Positions 24,627 through 32,866 of a DNA stretch of 42,817 nt are shown piece by piece. The notes below the pieces were generated by a model. The model was not told the DNA's origin and did no database searches. It saw nothing but the letters and a program-made list of their open reading frames with translations. Every line of letters starts with the position of its first letter. The stretch's first letter is position 1. The position numbers and the translations under genes were made by a program. The stretch comes from Bradyrhizobium sp. (GTDB taxonomy: Bacteria > Pseudomonadota > Alphaproteobacteria > Rhizobiales > Xanthobacteraceae): contig NZ_JAFATE010000722.1 in the NCBI RefSeq assembly GCF_019244115.1, positions 1 to 42,817 of the forward strand, given 5' to 3'.

Positions 24627-24971
24627 TCATTCGAACGGATCGAGCCGGGCCTGCGCCGTTTTCGTCAGCCCGGAACGGACCAGCCGGTAGGATGCTGCGA
24701 GCCTGTAGCGAAGCTCATCCTTCGACGTGCTCCAAGGCAGATTTACCCATGAGCGGTGGAAATAGGGTGCTCGCACGCCAACTCCGGCATCGATGAGCAT
24801 TTGTGCCGTCTCGACGCTGTCGGTCTTGACCGAGACGCCCGGCATCGTGGAACCAATGCAAGCAAACATCTTGCCGCCGACTTTCCAGGCGTCGTGACCT
24901 CCACCCCAGGGGTCGGACACCTCGGCGCCGGGGAACGTACGGCAGATGGCATTGACGATCTGACGACTCAT
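24627..24971 (-). CDS. MmcQ/YjbR family protein
   Basis: Small cytoplasmic protein of 114 residues with the MmcQ/YjbR (CyaY-like fold) pattern: a short N-terminal helix with FPGAEVSDPWG, then KVGGKMFACIG, VSVKTDSVETAQMLID, and the C-terminal APYFHRSWVNLPWSTSKDELRYRLAASYRLV. Members are described as DNA-binding or of unknown function; nothing here defines a role. The ATG at 24971 begins the conserved part (MSRQIVNAICRTFPG); the frame runs on to 25013 without similarity. It is upstream of tarD on the same strand, with a 241-base gap that probably holds the tarD promoter. Confidence 0.8.
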   Translation of the reverse strand: MSRQIVNAICRTFPGAEVSDPWGGGHDAWKVGGKMFACIGSTMPGVSVKTDSVETAQMLIDAGVGVRAPYFHRSWVNLPWSTSKDELRYRLAASYRLVRSGLTKTAQARLDPFE

Positions 24972-25161
24972 GGCAGCACTATAGCTGGGATGATCCTGTT
25001 GGCGGAGCCACATGCGAACCAGAACTCATGTATGCGCGGATGAGCGGGTTTTCCACGCCACACCGGCCACAACTCTGCTCATCCGATAACACGACTGGCG
25101 CCATCCGGGCGACTCACGCTAAGCATTCCGCCTCCGTCAAATCGAATGTGAGAAGAACGAG

Positions 25162-25344
25162 ATGGTTGCTGCTGCCCGTGGACTGCCAGCGTCAGGCTAT
25201 GCACTCGAAGTGGATGGTCGATTGAAAGCCGAGTTTTCGACCCGGGACGGAGCCAAGGCAGGGGCACAAGAGCTGAAGAAGCGCTTTCCCATGCTTCGGG
25301 TCAGGATCTACGATGCACAGACGAAGACACGAGAAGAGATTTAG
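25162..25344 (+). CDS. small conserved hypothetical protein
   Basis: Short protein of 60 residues with a regular pattern: LPASGYALEVDGRLKAEFST, then a helix GAKAGAQELKKRFPMLRVRI and a basic tail. The alternating hydrophobic beta-strand/helix pattern and the YALEVDGRLK phrase look like small proteins I recall from Bradyrhizobium genomes, but no function is known to me. The ATG at 25162 has a weak purine-rich site (GAGAAGAACGAG) just before it. It stands alone between yjbR and the nitroreductase-like gene. Small size leaves some doubt that it is translated. Confidence 0.6.
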   Translation: MVAAARGLPASGYALEVDGRLKAEFSTRDGAKAGAQELKKRFPMLRVRIYDAQTKTREEI

Positions 25345-25396
25345 CCCGACGCCTGCGCATCGATGTCCGGCCTGAAACGATGGACGGCCAAAGGGG

Positions 25397-26668
25397 CTAG
25401 GGTTCGCCTGCCTCCGACCGGTGCCAGTTCGACAGATGCGCCGCGTGCGTTGATCCGTAGGCGTCCGTCCCAAAGAAGCGGTCGTAGTACTCGGTATCGA
25501 CGTGGTGCACCTGCATCACCCACATCAGATGCATTGCATCGGTGCCGCCGGGAAAGCGGCCGTGAGTCTCGTAAATATAGTTGCAGACTGCCTTGGTGCA
25601 GGCGAGCCCTTCGGCGCTGAGGCGAACCGTGCCGGCGCGATGTTCGGCCTCCGACATGCGATGCGGCACCGGCGCCGCCTCCGCGCGCGCCGTGCGCGCA
25701 AATACGGCATCAACCGCCGCGTCCATGGTCGCGTGATAGGGCGGGCAGCTTGCCTGGGTCACGCCATCGAGCCCGATCGGATTGCCAAACATCCCGCCGC
25801 TCGCCGGAGCTACGATGCGAAATCCCATGCGCTCGAGAATCTCGAGCGACAGAAACCCGCAATGCTTCCACCCGCCGAGCCCGATCGCCTCCGTCGCCAA
25901 AAACATGTTCTGGCAGATCGCAGCGGGCTCGCTGAAAACATAGTAGCAGGCCTGTCGCTCGAGGATCGATAGCGGCAAGACCTGCTCGGCGTCGATCAAT
26001 CCGTCCCTGATCCAGCGTTCCGTGCCGGCCGGGCGAAAGCCGTGGCGGTCGTCGACGATATTCATGCCGCCGCTCGCGGTCGCATAGCGGCGCAGCGCGG
26101 GGTCAACGAATTGCGCAATCAATGAGATCAGCGCTGCGCTGACATCGCAGACCGGCATGAACAGCGTGGAGCCCGGCCGATTCGAATCCCAGTGATCGTG
26201 AGCGCTCACGACCGGTGCTCGGCGGGGAATCTCGAGCCGGCCGGGCTTCAGCGTCCGGCGTTGCGCACGGAAAATTTCCAGCAGCTTGCCGCGCTGTTCC
26301 CTGGTTTCGATCTCGCGCAGCTTGCTGGCTGAAACATCGTGGTCGAGAACATGAAAGCCGTCGTCATTGGTGAAGAACAGTGCGGTGTGGCCGCCGGGCC
26401 GCGTCGTCGGGAACGCGCGGCCGCTCACACGACCGTAAGGGGCCGGCGTCGGCAGGTCCCAGAATGCGAGCCCGGTGAAGCCGGCGCCCGCGCCGACCAA
26501 CAGCGCCTCCTCGAGCTCGGTCAGCGGCACTGGCGCGTGGGCGGAGGTGTAGCGGAAAGGCCCCGTGGGCATCTCGAAGCCGAGCCCGAAGCGCCGGGAA
26601 CGCCGGCCATAGATCGCTTCGAACAAGGGGTAGCTCCAGGCCTGGTCGAGCGGTTCGGAGGCGGTCAT
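25397..26668 (-). CDS. nitroreductase-like protein of unknown function
   Basis: Protein of 423 residues. The N-terminal YGRRSRRFGLGFEMPTGPF followed by LTELEEALLVGAGAGFTGL, and the later ICQNMFLATEAIGLGGW, resemble the FMN-binding elements of nitroreductase/SagB-like flavoproteins (paired Arg near the start; Ala-x-x-Gly-Leu-Gly helix late). The length is about twice a simple nitroreductase, so it may contain two degenerate half-domains. Cys-containing stretches (VCDVSAAL, ERQACYYVF, QASCPPYH) have no known meaning. ATG 26668 has GAGGATC upstream. It is divergent from a MocR regulator 124 bases away and is probably its target. The family call is tentative; the reaction is unknown. Confidence 0.62.
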   Translation of the reverse strand: MTASEPLDQAWSYPLFEAIYGRRSRRFGLGFEMPTGPFRYTSAHAPVPLTELEEALLVGAGAGFTGLAFWDLPTPAPYGRVSGRAFPTTRPGGHTALFFTNDDGFHVLDHDVSASKLREIETREQRGKLLEIFRAQRRTLKPGRLEIPRRAPVVSAHDHWDSNRPGSTLFMPVCDVSAALISLIAQFVDPALRRYATASGGMNIVDDRHGFRPAGTERWIRDGLIDAEQVLPLSILERQACYYVFSEPAAICQNMFLATEAIGLGGWKHCGFLSLEILERMGFRIVAPASGGMFGNPIGLDGVTQASCPPYHATMDAAVDAVFARTARAEAAPVPHRMSEAEHRAGTVRLSAEGLACTKAVCNYIYETHGRFPGGTDAMHLMWVMQVHHVDTEYYDRFFGTDAYGSTHAAHLSNWHRSEAGEP

Positions 26669-26729
26669 CCTTTGATCCTCACAGGGGTCGCAAGCGGCGG
26701 GGATGGCATGGCCTGAAAGCTAGCCTTTA

Positions 26730-26750
26730 CTGGCCCGTCCAGATGGTCCA
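26730..26750. promoter_or_regulatory. candidate MocR binding site in divergent promoter
   Basis: CTGGCCCGTCCAG (26730-26742) is an imperfect palindrome, followed one base later by TGGTCCA (26744-26750). TGG(T/C)CC-type half-sites in repeated or inverted order between a mocR gene and its divergent target are common for MocR/GabR/PdxR regulators. The site sits 43 bases before the MocR start. Low confidence. Confidence 0.35.
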
Positions 26751-26792
26751 ATTTCTTTCATCCTGGCAGACCACTTTTTCGGGGAGGCGTCA

Positions 26793-28256
26793 TTGCACGG
26801 CTGGGCCGACCTCTATGTCTGGCAACTCGACCGCACGAGCCGCACGCCGCTGTCGCGCCAGATCTACATGCAGGTTCGCTCCGCTGTGCTGTCGGGCGCG
26901 CTTGCCGCGGGGACGCGCGTGCCGTCGTCACGCGTCATGGCATCGCGGCTTGGCGTGGCGCGGGCGTCGGTGGTCTCGGCCTACGAGCAGTTGCTGGCCG
27001 AGGGCTATGTCGAGAGCCGCCATGGCTCGGGTACCTTCATTTCGCAGGAGGTCGCGGGACTCGCGACGCGACGCCGCACAGCGCGAGCAATCAGGCGCAC
27101 CGTGCCGATTCCGGCCAAGGCCTTCCCCGATTTCGAACGCTCGGCGATGCAGGGCGAGGCGCGGCCGTTCAACACCGGACGCACGCTGATCGATGCGCGC
27201 ACCGCGGAGACGTGGCGCACCCTGACGCATCGCGCCGTGCGCCAGCTCGGGCCGTACGACCTCGGCTACGCCGATCCGGCGGGCCTCGTCGAACTGCGCG
27301 CCAACATATGCGACTACCTGCGGGCCGCCCGCGCGGTGCGGTGCGAGCCGGAGCAGATCGTCATCACCGCGGGCACTCAGCAGGCGGTCGACATCGCAAT
27401 CCGCGTGCTGCTCTCGGCGGGCGACGAGGTCTGGGTCGAGGAGCCCGGCTATCCGCTGACTTACGCACAACTCATGCTCGCCAGGGTACGACCGCACGCG
27501 ATTGCAGTGGACGAGCAGGGCCTTGTGGTCGATGCCGGTCGCCGCAAGGCGCCGCGGGCGCGCGCGGTTTTCGTGACCCCGTCGCACCAGTTTCCGAGCG
27601 GGGTTGCGATGTCGATGGCGCGCCGTCTCGAACTATTGGCATGGGCGCGTCAGAGCGGCGCGTTCATTGTCGAGGACGACTACACCAGCGAGTTCCGCTA
27701 TTCGGGTCCGCCCCTCGCATCGCTGCAGGGCCTCGATGAGTCAGAGCAGGTGATCTATGTCGGCACCTTCAACAAGGCGCTGTTTCCGGGACTGCGCCTC
27801 GGCTACGCCGTGGTGCCGCGGGCCTTGCTGCAGGCCTTCGTTGGCGCACGCTATCTGATCGACCGCCAGCCCGCGACACTGCAGCAGGCCGTCGTTTCGC
27901 AGTTCATGCAGCAGGGCCATTTTGCCGCGCATATCCGCCGCATGCGCCAGCTTTACCGCGAGCAGCGCGATGCGCTGGCCGAGACGCTCGTCCGCCGCGG
28001 GGCGGGCAGCCTCGAGGTGGCGCTGCCCGACCAGGGCATGCATCTCGTCGCCTACCTGCGCGATGGAACATCCGACATCGAAATCGAGGCGGCGGCGCGT
28101 CGCGCTGGCATTGTCGTCCGGGCGATCAGTCGTTTCTACCGTTCGGCGCGCCCACGTCCAGGCCTGATGCTGGGCTTTTCCGGGTTTCCGCGGCAATTGA
28201 TCGTGCCCGCCGCCGCACGGCTTGCGATGCTGGTCGCAAATCGCGATCGCAGGTAG
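26793..28256 (+). CDS. MocR (GntR/PdxR-type) regulator with aminotransferase-like domain
   Basis: Regulator of 487 residues. The N-terminal GntR winged helix (about 15-85) is clear: LSRQIYMQVRSAVLSGALAA, ASRLGVARASVVSAYEQLLA, EGYVESRHGSGTFIS. A linker leads to a fold-type I aminotransferase-like domain (about 110-487) with GYADPAGLVELRANICDYLR, ITAGTQQAVDIAIRVLL, FVTPSHQFPSG, and the PLP lysine at about residue 328 in VGTFNKALFPGLRLGY. Such proteins sense PLP or an amino compound and often activate a divergent gene. The start is TTG 26793, set by GGGGAGG at 26781-26787; no ATG fits. It sits between the nitroreductase-like gene and the proline racemase/epimerase-type gene, so an imino or amino acid effector is plausible. 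Confidence 0.88.
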   Translation: MHGWADLYVWQLDRTSRTPLSRQIYMQVRSAVLSGALAAGTRVPSSRVMASRLGVARASVVSAYEQLLAEGYVESRHGSGTFISQEVAGLATRRRTARAIRRTVPIPAKAFPDFERSAMQGEARPFNTGRTLIDARTAETWRTLTHRAVRQLGPYDLGYADPAGLVELRANICDYLRAARAVRCEPEQIVITAGTQQAVDIAIRVLLSAGDEVWVEEPGYPLTYAQLMLARVRPHAIAVDEQGLVVDAGRRKAPRARAVFVTPSHQFPSGVAMSMARRLELLAWARQSGAFIVEDDYTSEFRYSGPPLASLQGLDESEQVIYVGTFNKALFPGLRLGYAVVPRALLQAFVGARYLIDRQPATLQQAVVSQFMQQGHFAAHIRRMRQLYREQRDALAETLVRRGAGSLEVALPDQGMHLVAYLRDGTSDIEIEAAARRAGIVVRAISRFYRSARPRPGLMLGFSGFPRQLIVPAAARLAMLVANRDRR

Positions 28257-28354
28257 AACGAACCGCGATCGCCTCGCACCTTTGCGGCGGACGGTTGTTG
28301 AGCTTAATCTGCGGGAAGCGGCCTCGCATTTCCGGATCATGTCAGGGGGACGTC

Positions 28355-29355
28355 ATGGCACGTCACACCTTCTTCTGTGTCGACGCCCACACCTGCGGCA
28401 ACCCGGTTCGCGTGGTCGCCGGCGGCGGTCCGCTCCTGCCGCATGTCGCGATGGCGGAGAAGCGTCAGATCTTCATGCGGGATTACGATTGGGTCCGGCA
28501 GGCCCTGATGTTCGAGCCGCGCGGACACGACATCATGTCAGGAGCAATCCTCTATCCATCATCGCGCGAGGACTGCGACATCGGAGTCCTGTTCATCGAG
28601 GTCAGCGGCTGCCTCCCAATGTGCGGCCACGGCACGATCGGAACGGTGACCGTGGCGCTCGAAGAGGGCTCGTCGTTCCGAGGCAGGAAGGACGACTGGC
28701 CATCGAAGCGCCGGCCGGCCGGGTCGCGATCGAGTATCAGAAAAACGGGCCGTATGTTGAAGAAGTCAGGCTATTCAATGTCGCGAGCTATTTGCATGCG
28801 CGCGACGTTACGCTCGATGTACCGGGGGTCGGCGCGCTCGTCGTCGATCTGGCCTATGGCGGCAACTACTACGTCATCGTCGAACCGCAGGCAAATTGGT
28901 CCGGTCTCGATGGCATGTCCGCTGATGAGATCAGGCGGCTCGGCCCGCTGGTGCGCGCGGCCGCTCAGCGGGCGTTGAAGCCCGTGCACCCCCTGGACGA
29001 GCGGATTGCCGGCGCGAGCCACGTGATGTGGTGCGACGAACCGAAATCGCCGGCAGCCGATGCCCGCAATGCCGTTTTCTATGGCGACAAGGCCATCGAC
29101 CGCTCGCCATGCGGAACGGGCTCGTCCGCGCGCATGGCTCAACTGGTGACGCGCGGGCGTCTCAAGGTCGGGGACAGTTTTGTCCATGAGAGCATCATCG
29201 GCACGATGTTCAACTGCCGCGTCGAAGGCGAGGCAAGGGTCGGCGCGTATTCTGCAATCCTGCCGAGCGTGGCAGGATGGGCGCGCGTGATCGGCCACAA
29301 CACGATTTTCGTGGACGACCGCGACCCGCTCGCGCACGGCTTTCAGTTGGGCTGA
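28355..29355 (+). pseudogene. proline racemase / 4-hydroxyproline 2-epimerase family gene, broken by a one-base frameshift
   Basis: The N-terminal frame starts at ATG 28355 (AGGGGGA upstream) and encodes a family N-terminus with FCVDAHTCGNPVRVVAGGGP and the first catalytic Cys in GCLPMCGHGTIGTVTVALEEG (Cys90). At about 28666-28670 (GGGCT) similarity jumps to the next frame, which continues LVVPRQEGRLAIEAPAGRV, LAYGGNYYVIVE and the second catalytic Cys in DRSPCGTGSSARMAQ, to the stop at 29355. Restoring one base there gives an unbroken protein of 333 residues, the normal family size. All catalytic features survive, so the lesion is recent or a sequencing error. Both Cys point to an epimerase/racemase rather than a hydroxyproline dehydratase. 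The neighbouring MocR and prolidase-like genes support proline or hydroxyproline metabolism. Confidence 0.9.
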
Positions 29356-29500
29356 GGCCGCCTCATCGAGAACCCCGGCACGACATGCTCGATATTCACT
29401 GTGATCATGACTATTGATTTTGAAGGATAACGTCCCGTTGTCTATGCTTCCTCCAAGCAGCACGGCGCGCCGGGGCGTCAAAGGCAAAAGAGAAGCTTTC

Positions 29501-30859
29501 ATGTCGATGATCTCGGCGCGCATCGAGCGTCTTCCGTTCGCCCCCTTCCACAAGCGGTTGCTGTTGATGGGCGGGCTCGGCTACACGTTCGACGCGATGG
29601 ACGCCGCGGTGCTGGCTTTCATCTTCCCGGTGCTCCGCACCGCCTGGGGGCTTTCCAGCGTCCAGATCGGCCTGCTCGGCAGCAGCACCTATATCGGCTT
29701 CCTGTTCGGCGCCTTGCTGGCCGGAACGCTCGGCGACCTGATCGGCCGCCGCGCGGTTATGATGTGGGCCTTGGCGCTCTACAGCGCGGCCTCGCTGGTC
29801 AGCGCGGCCGTTGACACCTGGCCGTCTTTCTTCGCCGCGCGCATCGTCGCGGGCATGGGCACCGGTGCCGAAAGCGCGATCATTGCGCCATATCTTGCGG
29901 AATTCGTTGCCCGGCGTTTCCGGGGCAGTTTTACGGGCGCATTGGCGGGCTTCTTCTCTTTCGGCTTCGTGGCTGCGGCGCTGCTCGGCTATTTCATCGT
30001 TCCTGCGCAGGAGAATGGCTGGCGCATCGTGCTGGTGATCACCGCGCTGCCCGTGGTCATGCTGCTGTGGTGGCGCAGGGCGCTGCCCGAATCGCCACGT
30101 TGGCTGGAAAGTCGGGGGAGGACGAAGGAAGCTGAAGCCGTCCTGGAGAAGATCGAGGCCGTTTTCGCACGCGAGGGCTACGTGCTGCCGCAGCCGGTTG
30201 CCGAGGTGACCGCTCGGTCCGCCAAAGGCGGAACCCTGTTTGCGAATTTCGTGGCGCTGCTCGCCGGTCGGCAGGCGCGCATCACGATCATGACCTGGAT
30301 CATGTGGCTGTCGATCACCTTCAGCTATTATTCGTTCTTTGTCTGGATTCCGGGACTCCTGGTCCAGAACGGAATGAGCATCACAAAAAGCTTCTCCTAT
30401 TCCCTGGCGATCTATTGCGCGCAGGTGCCGGGCTATTTCAGCGCCGCCTGGTTCAACGAGCGCATCGGCCGCCAGGCCACCATCGCCTGCTACATGCTGT
30501 TCGGCGGCGCTGGCGCGCTCGGGCTTGCCTTCGCGCAGAGCGATCAGGAGATCATGCTTGCCGGCATTTGCCTGTCTTTTTTCATGAACGGCACCTACGC
30601 GGGCGTTTACGCCTATACGGCCGAGGTTTTCCCGACGGCGATCCGGACCACGGGCGCCGGGCTCGCCTCGGCGATCGGTCGCATCGGCGCGATCGTCTCG
30701 CCGATCCTGGTCGGCTATCTTTATCCGACTTTCGGCTTTGCCGGCGTGTTCGGCACGACGACCAGCGTGCTCTTGATCGGAGCCGTGGCCGTGGTGCTGA
30801 TGGGTATACCGACGCGCGGACGCTCGCTGGAAGATATTGCGGCGAGCGAGACTGCATGA
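29501..30859 (+). CDS. MFS transporter
   Basis: Inner-membrane carrier of about 452 residues with twelve predicted spans. Signatures: GYTFDAMDAAVLAFIFPVL in span 1, GTLGDLIGRRAVMMWALAL between spans 2 and 3, a central loop with LPESPRWLESRGRTKEAEAV, NERIGRQATIACYMLFG, and YTAEVFPTAIRTTGAGLASA in span 10-11. The PESPRWL and AEVFPTAIR phrases belong to the sugar-porter/NiaP-like branch, which also carries aromatic and other carboxylates. I chose the ATG at 29501; an ATG at 29444 and a TTG at 29414 are in frame, and none has a strong ribosome site. It lies between the epimerase-type and amidohydrolase genes, so it may import the substrate of that set. Confidence 0.88.
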   Translation: MSMISARIERLPFAPFHKRLLLMGGLGYTFDAMDAAVLAFIFPVLRTAWGLSSVQIGLLGSSTYIGFLFGALLAGTLGDLIGRRAVMMWALALYSAASLVSAAVDTWPSFFAARIVAGMGTGAESAIIAPYLAEFVARRFRGSFTGALAGFFSFGFVAAALLGYFIVPAQENGWRIVLVITALPVVMLLWWRRALPESPRWLESRGRTKEAEAVLEKIEAVFAREGYVLPQPVAEVTARSAKGGTLFANFVALLAGRQARITIMTWIMWLSITFSYYSFFVWIPGLLVQNGMSITKSFSYSLAIYCAQVPGYFSAAWFNERIGRQATIACYMLFGGAGALGLAFAQSDQEIMLAGICLSFFMNGTYAGVYAYTAEVFPTAIRTTGAGLASAIGRIGAIVSPILVGYLYPTFGFAGVFGTTTSVLLIGAVAVVLMGIPTRGRSLEDIAASETA

Positions 30860-30913
30860 CGCTGCCTCACACCGTTTTCTGACTTCTGCCTCGTCCTGAC
30901 CGACGGAAACATC

Positions 30914-32161
30914 ATGTCCAGCATACTGTTCAAGAACGCCGCTCTGCTCGATCCGCTCGAACCCGAACTGCGCGAGGGACATCACGTGCTGGTCGAGGAC
31001 AACCTCATCAAGGAAGTCGCGGACCGGCCGTTGCAGGCGAGCGCTGATCGAACCATCGATCTGAAGGGCAGGACGCTGATGCCCGGCCTGATCGATCTCC
31101 ACGTGCACGCCATCGCCGTGGAGCTCAATCTGGCGCAGCAGGTGCACATGCCGAACGTGCTGGTGACGCTGCGCTCGACGCTGCTGCTCCGCGGCATGTT
31201 GCGGCGGGGCTTTACGACGGTCCGCGATGCCGGCGGCGCCGGCCATGCCTTGAAGCAGGCGATCGACACTGGCCTAACCGATGGTCCGAGGCTGTTCGTA
31301 TCCGGCCGGGCGCTCAGCCAGACCGGCGGCCACGGCGACATGCGCGCGCGCTCCGACTATCTGATCGATAACCCGCCTTGCGCCTGTTGCGTGCGCGTGG
31401 GTGCGCTGGCGCGCGTTGCCGATGGGGTCGATGGCGTGCGCAAGGCGGCGCGCGAGGAACTCTTGATGGGCGCCGATCAGATCAAGATCATGGCATCGGG
31501 CGGAGTGGCATCGCCGACCGATCCGGTGGGAGCGTGGGGCTATTCGGAGGATGAGATCCGCGCCATCGTCGAGGAGGCGCGGGCACGCCAGACCTATGTG
31601 CTCGCTCACGCCTATACCGCCGAAGCCATCAGCCGCGCAGTGCGTTGCGGCGTGCGCACCATCGAGCACGGCAATCTGGTCGATCTTCCGACCGCACGCC
31701 TGATGGCCGAAAGGGGCGTCTATGCGGTCCCGACGCTGGTCACCTATGAGGCCCTGGCCAGCGAGGGGGCCCAATATGGCTTGCCTGCCGAGAGCGTGGC
31801 CAAAATTGCCGACGTGCGCGATGCCGGCTTGCGCTCGCTGAAAATCTTTCAGCAGGCCGGCGTGAAGATGGGATTCGGAAGCGATCTGTTAGGTCCCTCG
31901 CAGCGGCTGCAGAGCGAGGAGTTCCGAATCCGCGCCAACATCCTGGGCGCCCGTGAGGTCATCGCCAGCGCGACCATGATCGGCGCCGAGGTGCTGGGCA
32001 TGCAAGGCAGGCTCGGCCGGATCGTGCCCGGGGCCTGGGCGGATCTGCTCGTGGTCGAGGGCAACCCGCTCCGCGATATCTCGTGCTTGCTCGGCCAGGG
32101 CGAACATATTCCGCTGGTCATGAAGGCGGGCAGGATGCAGGTGGACAGGCTGAACCCCTAG
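30914..32161 (+). CDS. metal-dependent amidohydrolase, COG1228 (prolidase/imidazolonepropionase-like)
   Basis: Cytoplasmic hydrolase of 415 residues in the amidohydrolase superfamily. Metal and catalytic residues are visible in order: His-x-His in PGLIDLHVHAI, the bridging Lys in ADQIKIMASGG, His in TYVLAHAYTAEA, His in VRTIEHGNL and Asp in KMGFGSDLLG. The C-terminal GRIVPGAWADLLVVEGNPL returns to the small beta domain. COG1228 contains dipeptidases for Xaa-Pro and related substrates as well as imidazolonepropionases. The HGN and KIMASGG forms, and the proline racemase-type gene two genes upstream, favour a prolidase-like or N-acyl amino acid hydrolase role. That is inference. ATG 30914 is preceded by a short GGAA site. 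Confidence 0.88.
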   Translation: MSSILFKNAALLDPLEPELREGHHVLVEDNLIKEVADRPLQASADRTIDLKGRTLMPGLIDLHVHAIAVELNLAQQVHMPNVLVTLRSTLLLRGMLRRGFTTVRDAGGAGHALKQAIDTGLTDGPRLFVSGRALSQTGGHGDMRARSDYLIDNPPCACCVRVGALARVADGVDGVRKAAREELLMGADQIKIMASGGVASPTDPVGAWGYSEDEIRAIVEEARARQTYVLAHAYTAEAISRAVRCGVRTIEHGNLVDLPTARLMAERGVYAVPTLVTYEALASEGAQYGLPAESVAKIADVRDAGLRSLKIFQQAGVKMGFGSDLLGPSQRLQSEEFRIRANILGAREVIASATMIGAEVLGMQGRLGRIVPGAWADLLVVEGNPLRDISCLLGQGEHIPLVMKAGRMQVDRLNP

Positions 32162-32239
32162 CAGCCGGCAACGGGCGTCCAGCGGGAGGACAAGGACGGC
32201 CAGTCAGTTCGAGCGCTCACTCTCCCGGTGTTGCGATAC

Positions 32240-32259
32240 CCGCTGCAGTTTCGCAGCGG
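32240..32259 (+). terminator. hairpin downstream of the amidohydrolase gene
   Basis: CCGCTGC at 32240-32246 pairs with GCAGCGG at 32253-32259 around a six-base loop, 79 bases after the amidohydrolase stop. The following bases (ATTAGAGCCTTT) give only a weak T-run. It could end the upstream transcript together with the adjoining repeat hairpin. Low confidence as a true intrinsic terminator. Confidence 0.35.
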
Positions 32260-32261
32260 AT

Positions 32262-32371
32262 TAGAGCCTTTCCGTTCCAATTGAATCGGAACGGAGGCTC
32301 TAGATTCTTGTTTTGACGCGTTTTCTTCATGCGAACCGGTGCCCACTTCGCTCGAAAATGCTCCCGCTAAT
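32262..32371. repeat. Rhizobiales-type palindromic intergenic repeat (REP-like)
   Basis: Starts with a hairpin: TAGAGCCT-TT-CCGTTCC at 32262-32278 pairs with GGAACGGAGGCTCTA at 32288-32302. It continues TTTTGACGCGTTTTCTTCAT, then a GCGAACCGGTGCCCACTTCG box and GCTCGAAAATGCT. This arrangement is a familiar multicopy intergenic repeat in Bradyrhizobium and related genomes, from memory. Copy number here cannot be checked because only one copy is in the window. It lies in the 306-base gap after the amidohydrolase gene. Confidence 0.65.
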
Positions 32372-32468
32372 TGTTGGACCAGGTCACACCAGACAAATTA
32401 CCAGCGTCCCTCGAATCCGAAGTTCGCCTGAGAAATGCGGAACGGGACGAACTTCGGGTTTCGGGACA

Positions 32469-32654
32469 CTAGCGCTGATGGCCGAGGCCGATGCCGAGCG
32501 TCCCGGCCTTTTGCCTCAACGATCCTTCCGATCTCTTCATCAACTTCGCGAGCTTCGAAACCGGCGTCTTTGCCTTCGAATGCTGCTTGAGCAATTTGAT
32601 GTCGGCTGCGGTGTATGGTTTGCGGGTCGGTCTCTTCTTTGTCGCTTTGGCCAA
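32469..32654 (-). CDS. small basic protein with SANT/Myb-like or HTH pattern
   Basis: Protein of 61 residues with a Lys/Arg-rich start (MAKATKKRPTRKPYTAADIK) and a helix-turn-helix-like pattern: TAADIKLLKQHSKAKTPVSK, LAKLMKRSEGSLRQKAGTLG. The Trp/Tyr-T-x-x-D-x-x-L-K phrase and the second R-x-x-x-A-x-x-L-G helix resemble small SANT/Myb-like DNA-binding proteins common in Rhizobiales. The start is TTG (rc of 32652-32654) with a good GAGGAGAG site upstream. It stands alone on the minus strand. It probably binds DNA; target unknown. Confidence 0.72.
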   Translation of the reverse strand: MAKATKKRPTRKPYTAADIKLLKQHSKAKTPVSKLAKLMKRSEGSLRQKAGTLGIGLGHQR

Positions 32655-32866
32655 TTTACTCTCCTCGAATTGGATGGCACGTCATATCATCTTTGGTCTT
32701 GTCAGCAAGCGGAACGATTTTCCGACCTTCTCGGTCAGGAGCCGGTCGGTCCTGATTTTCATGGCCATGGGCTACGATTTTCCCGCCACTGTTGAAAATT
32801 TCTCGGTGGTATCGCCTGTAAGGATCAAGGCGAGAGCTCTGACACGAGAGCAGATACGTCACACGC

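Noticed and set aside
23303..24796. 497-codon plus-strand frame opposite D-tartrate dehydratase
   Set aside because: Antisense shadow; the minus-strand gene has full catalytic residues.
28240..28285. Two GCGATCGC octamers close together after the MocR stop
   Set aside because: Short GC-rich palindromes of this kind are frequent; no further symmetry or promoter context.
28660..28680. Programmed frameshift as explanation for the epimerase break
   Set aside because: No slippery heptamer or following pseudoknot is visible, and family members are not known to me to use frameshifting.
29411..31246. 611-codon minus-strand open frame opposite the MFS and amidohydrolase genes
   Set aside because: Sequence is His/Arg/Gln-rich and repetitive as expected for the antisense of high-GC coding DNA; both plus-strand genes are clear.
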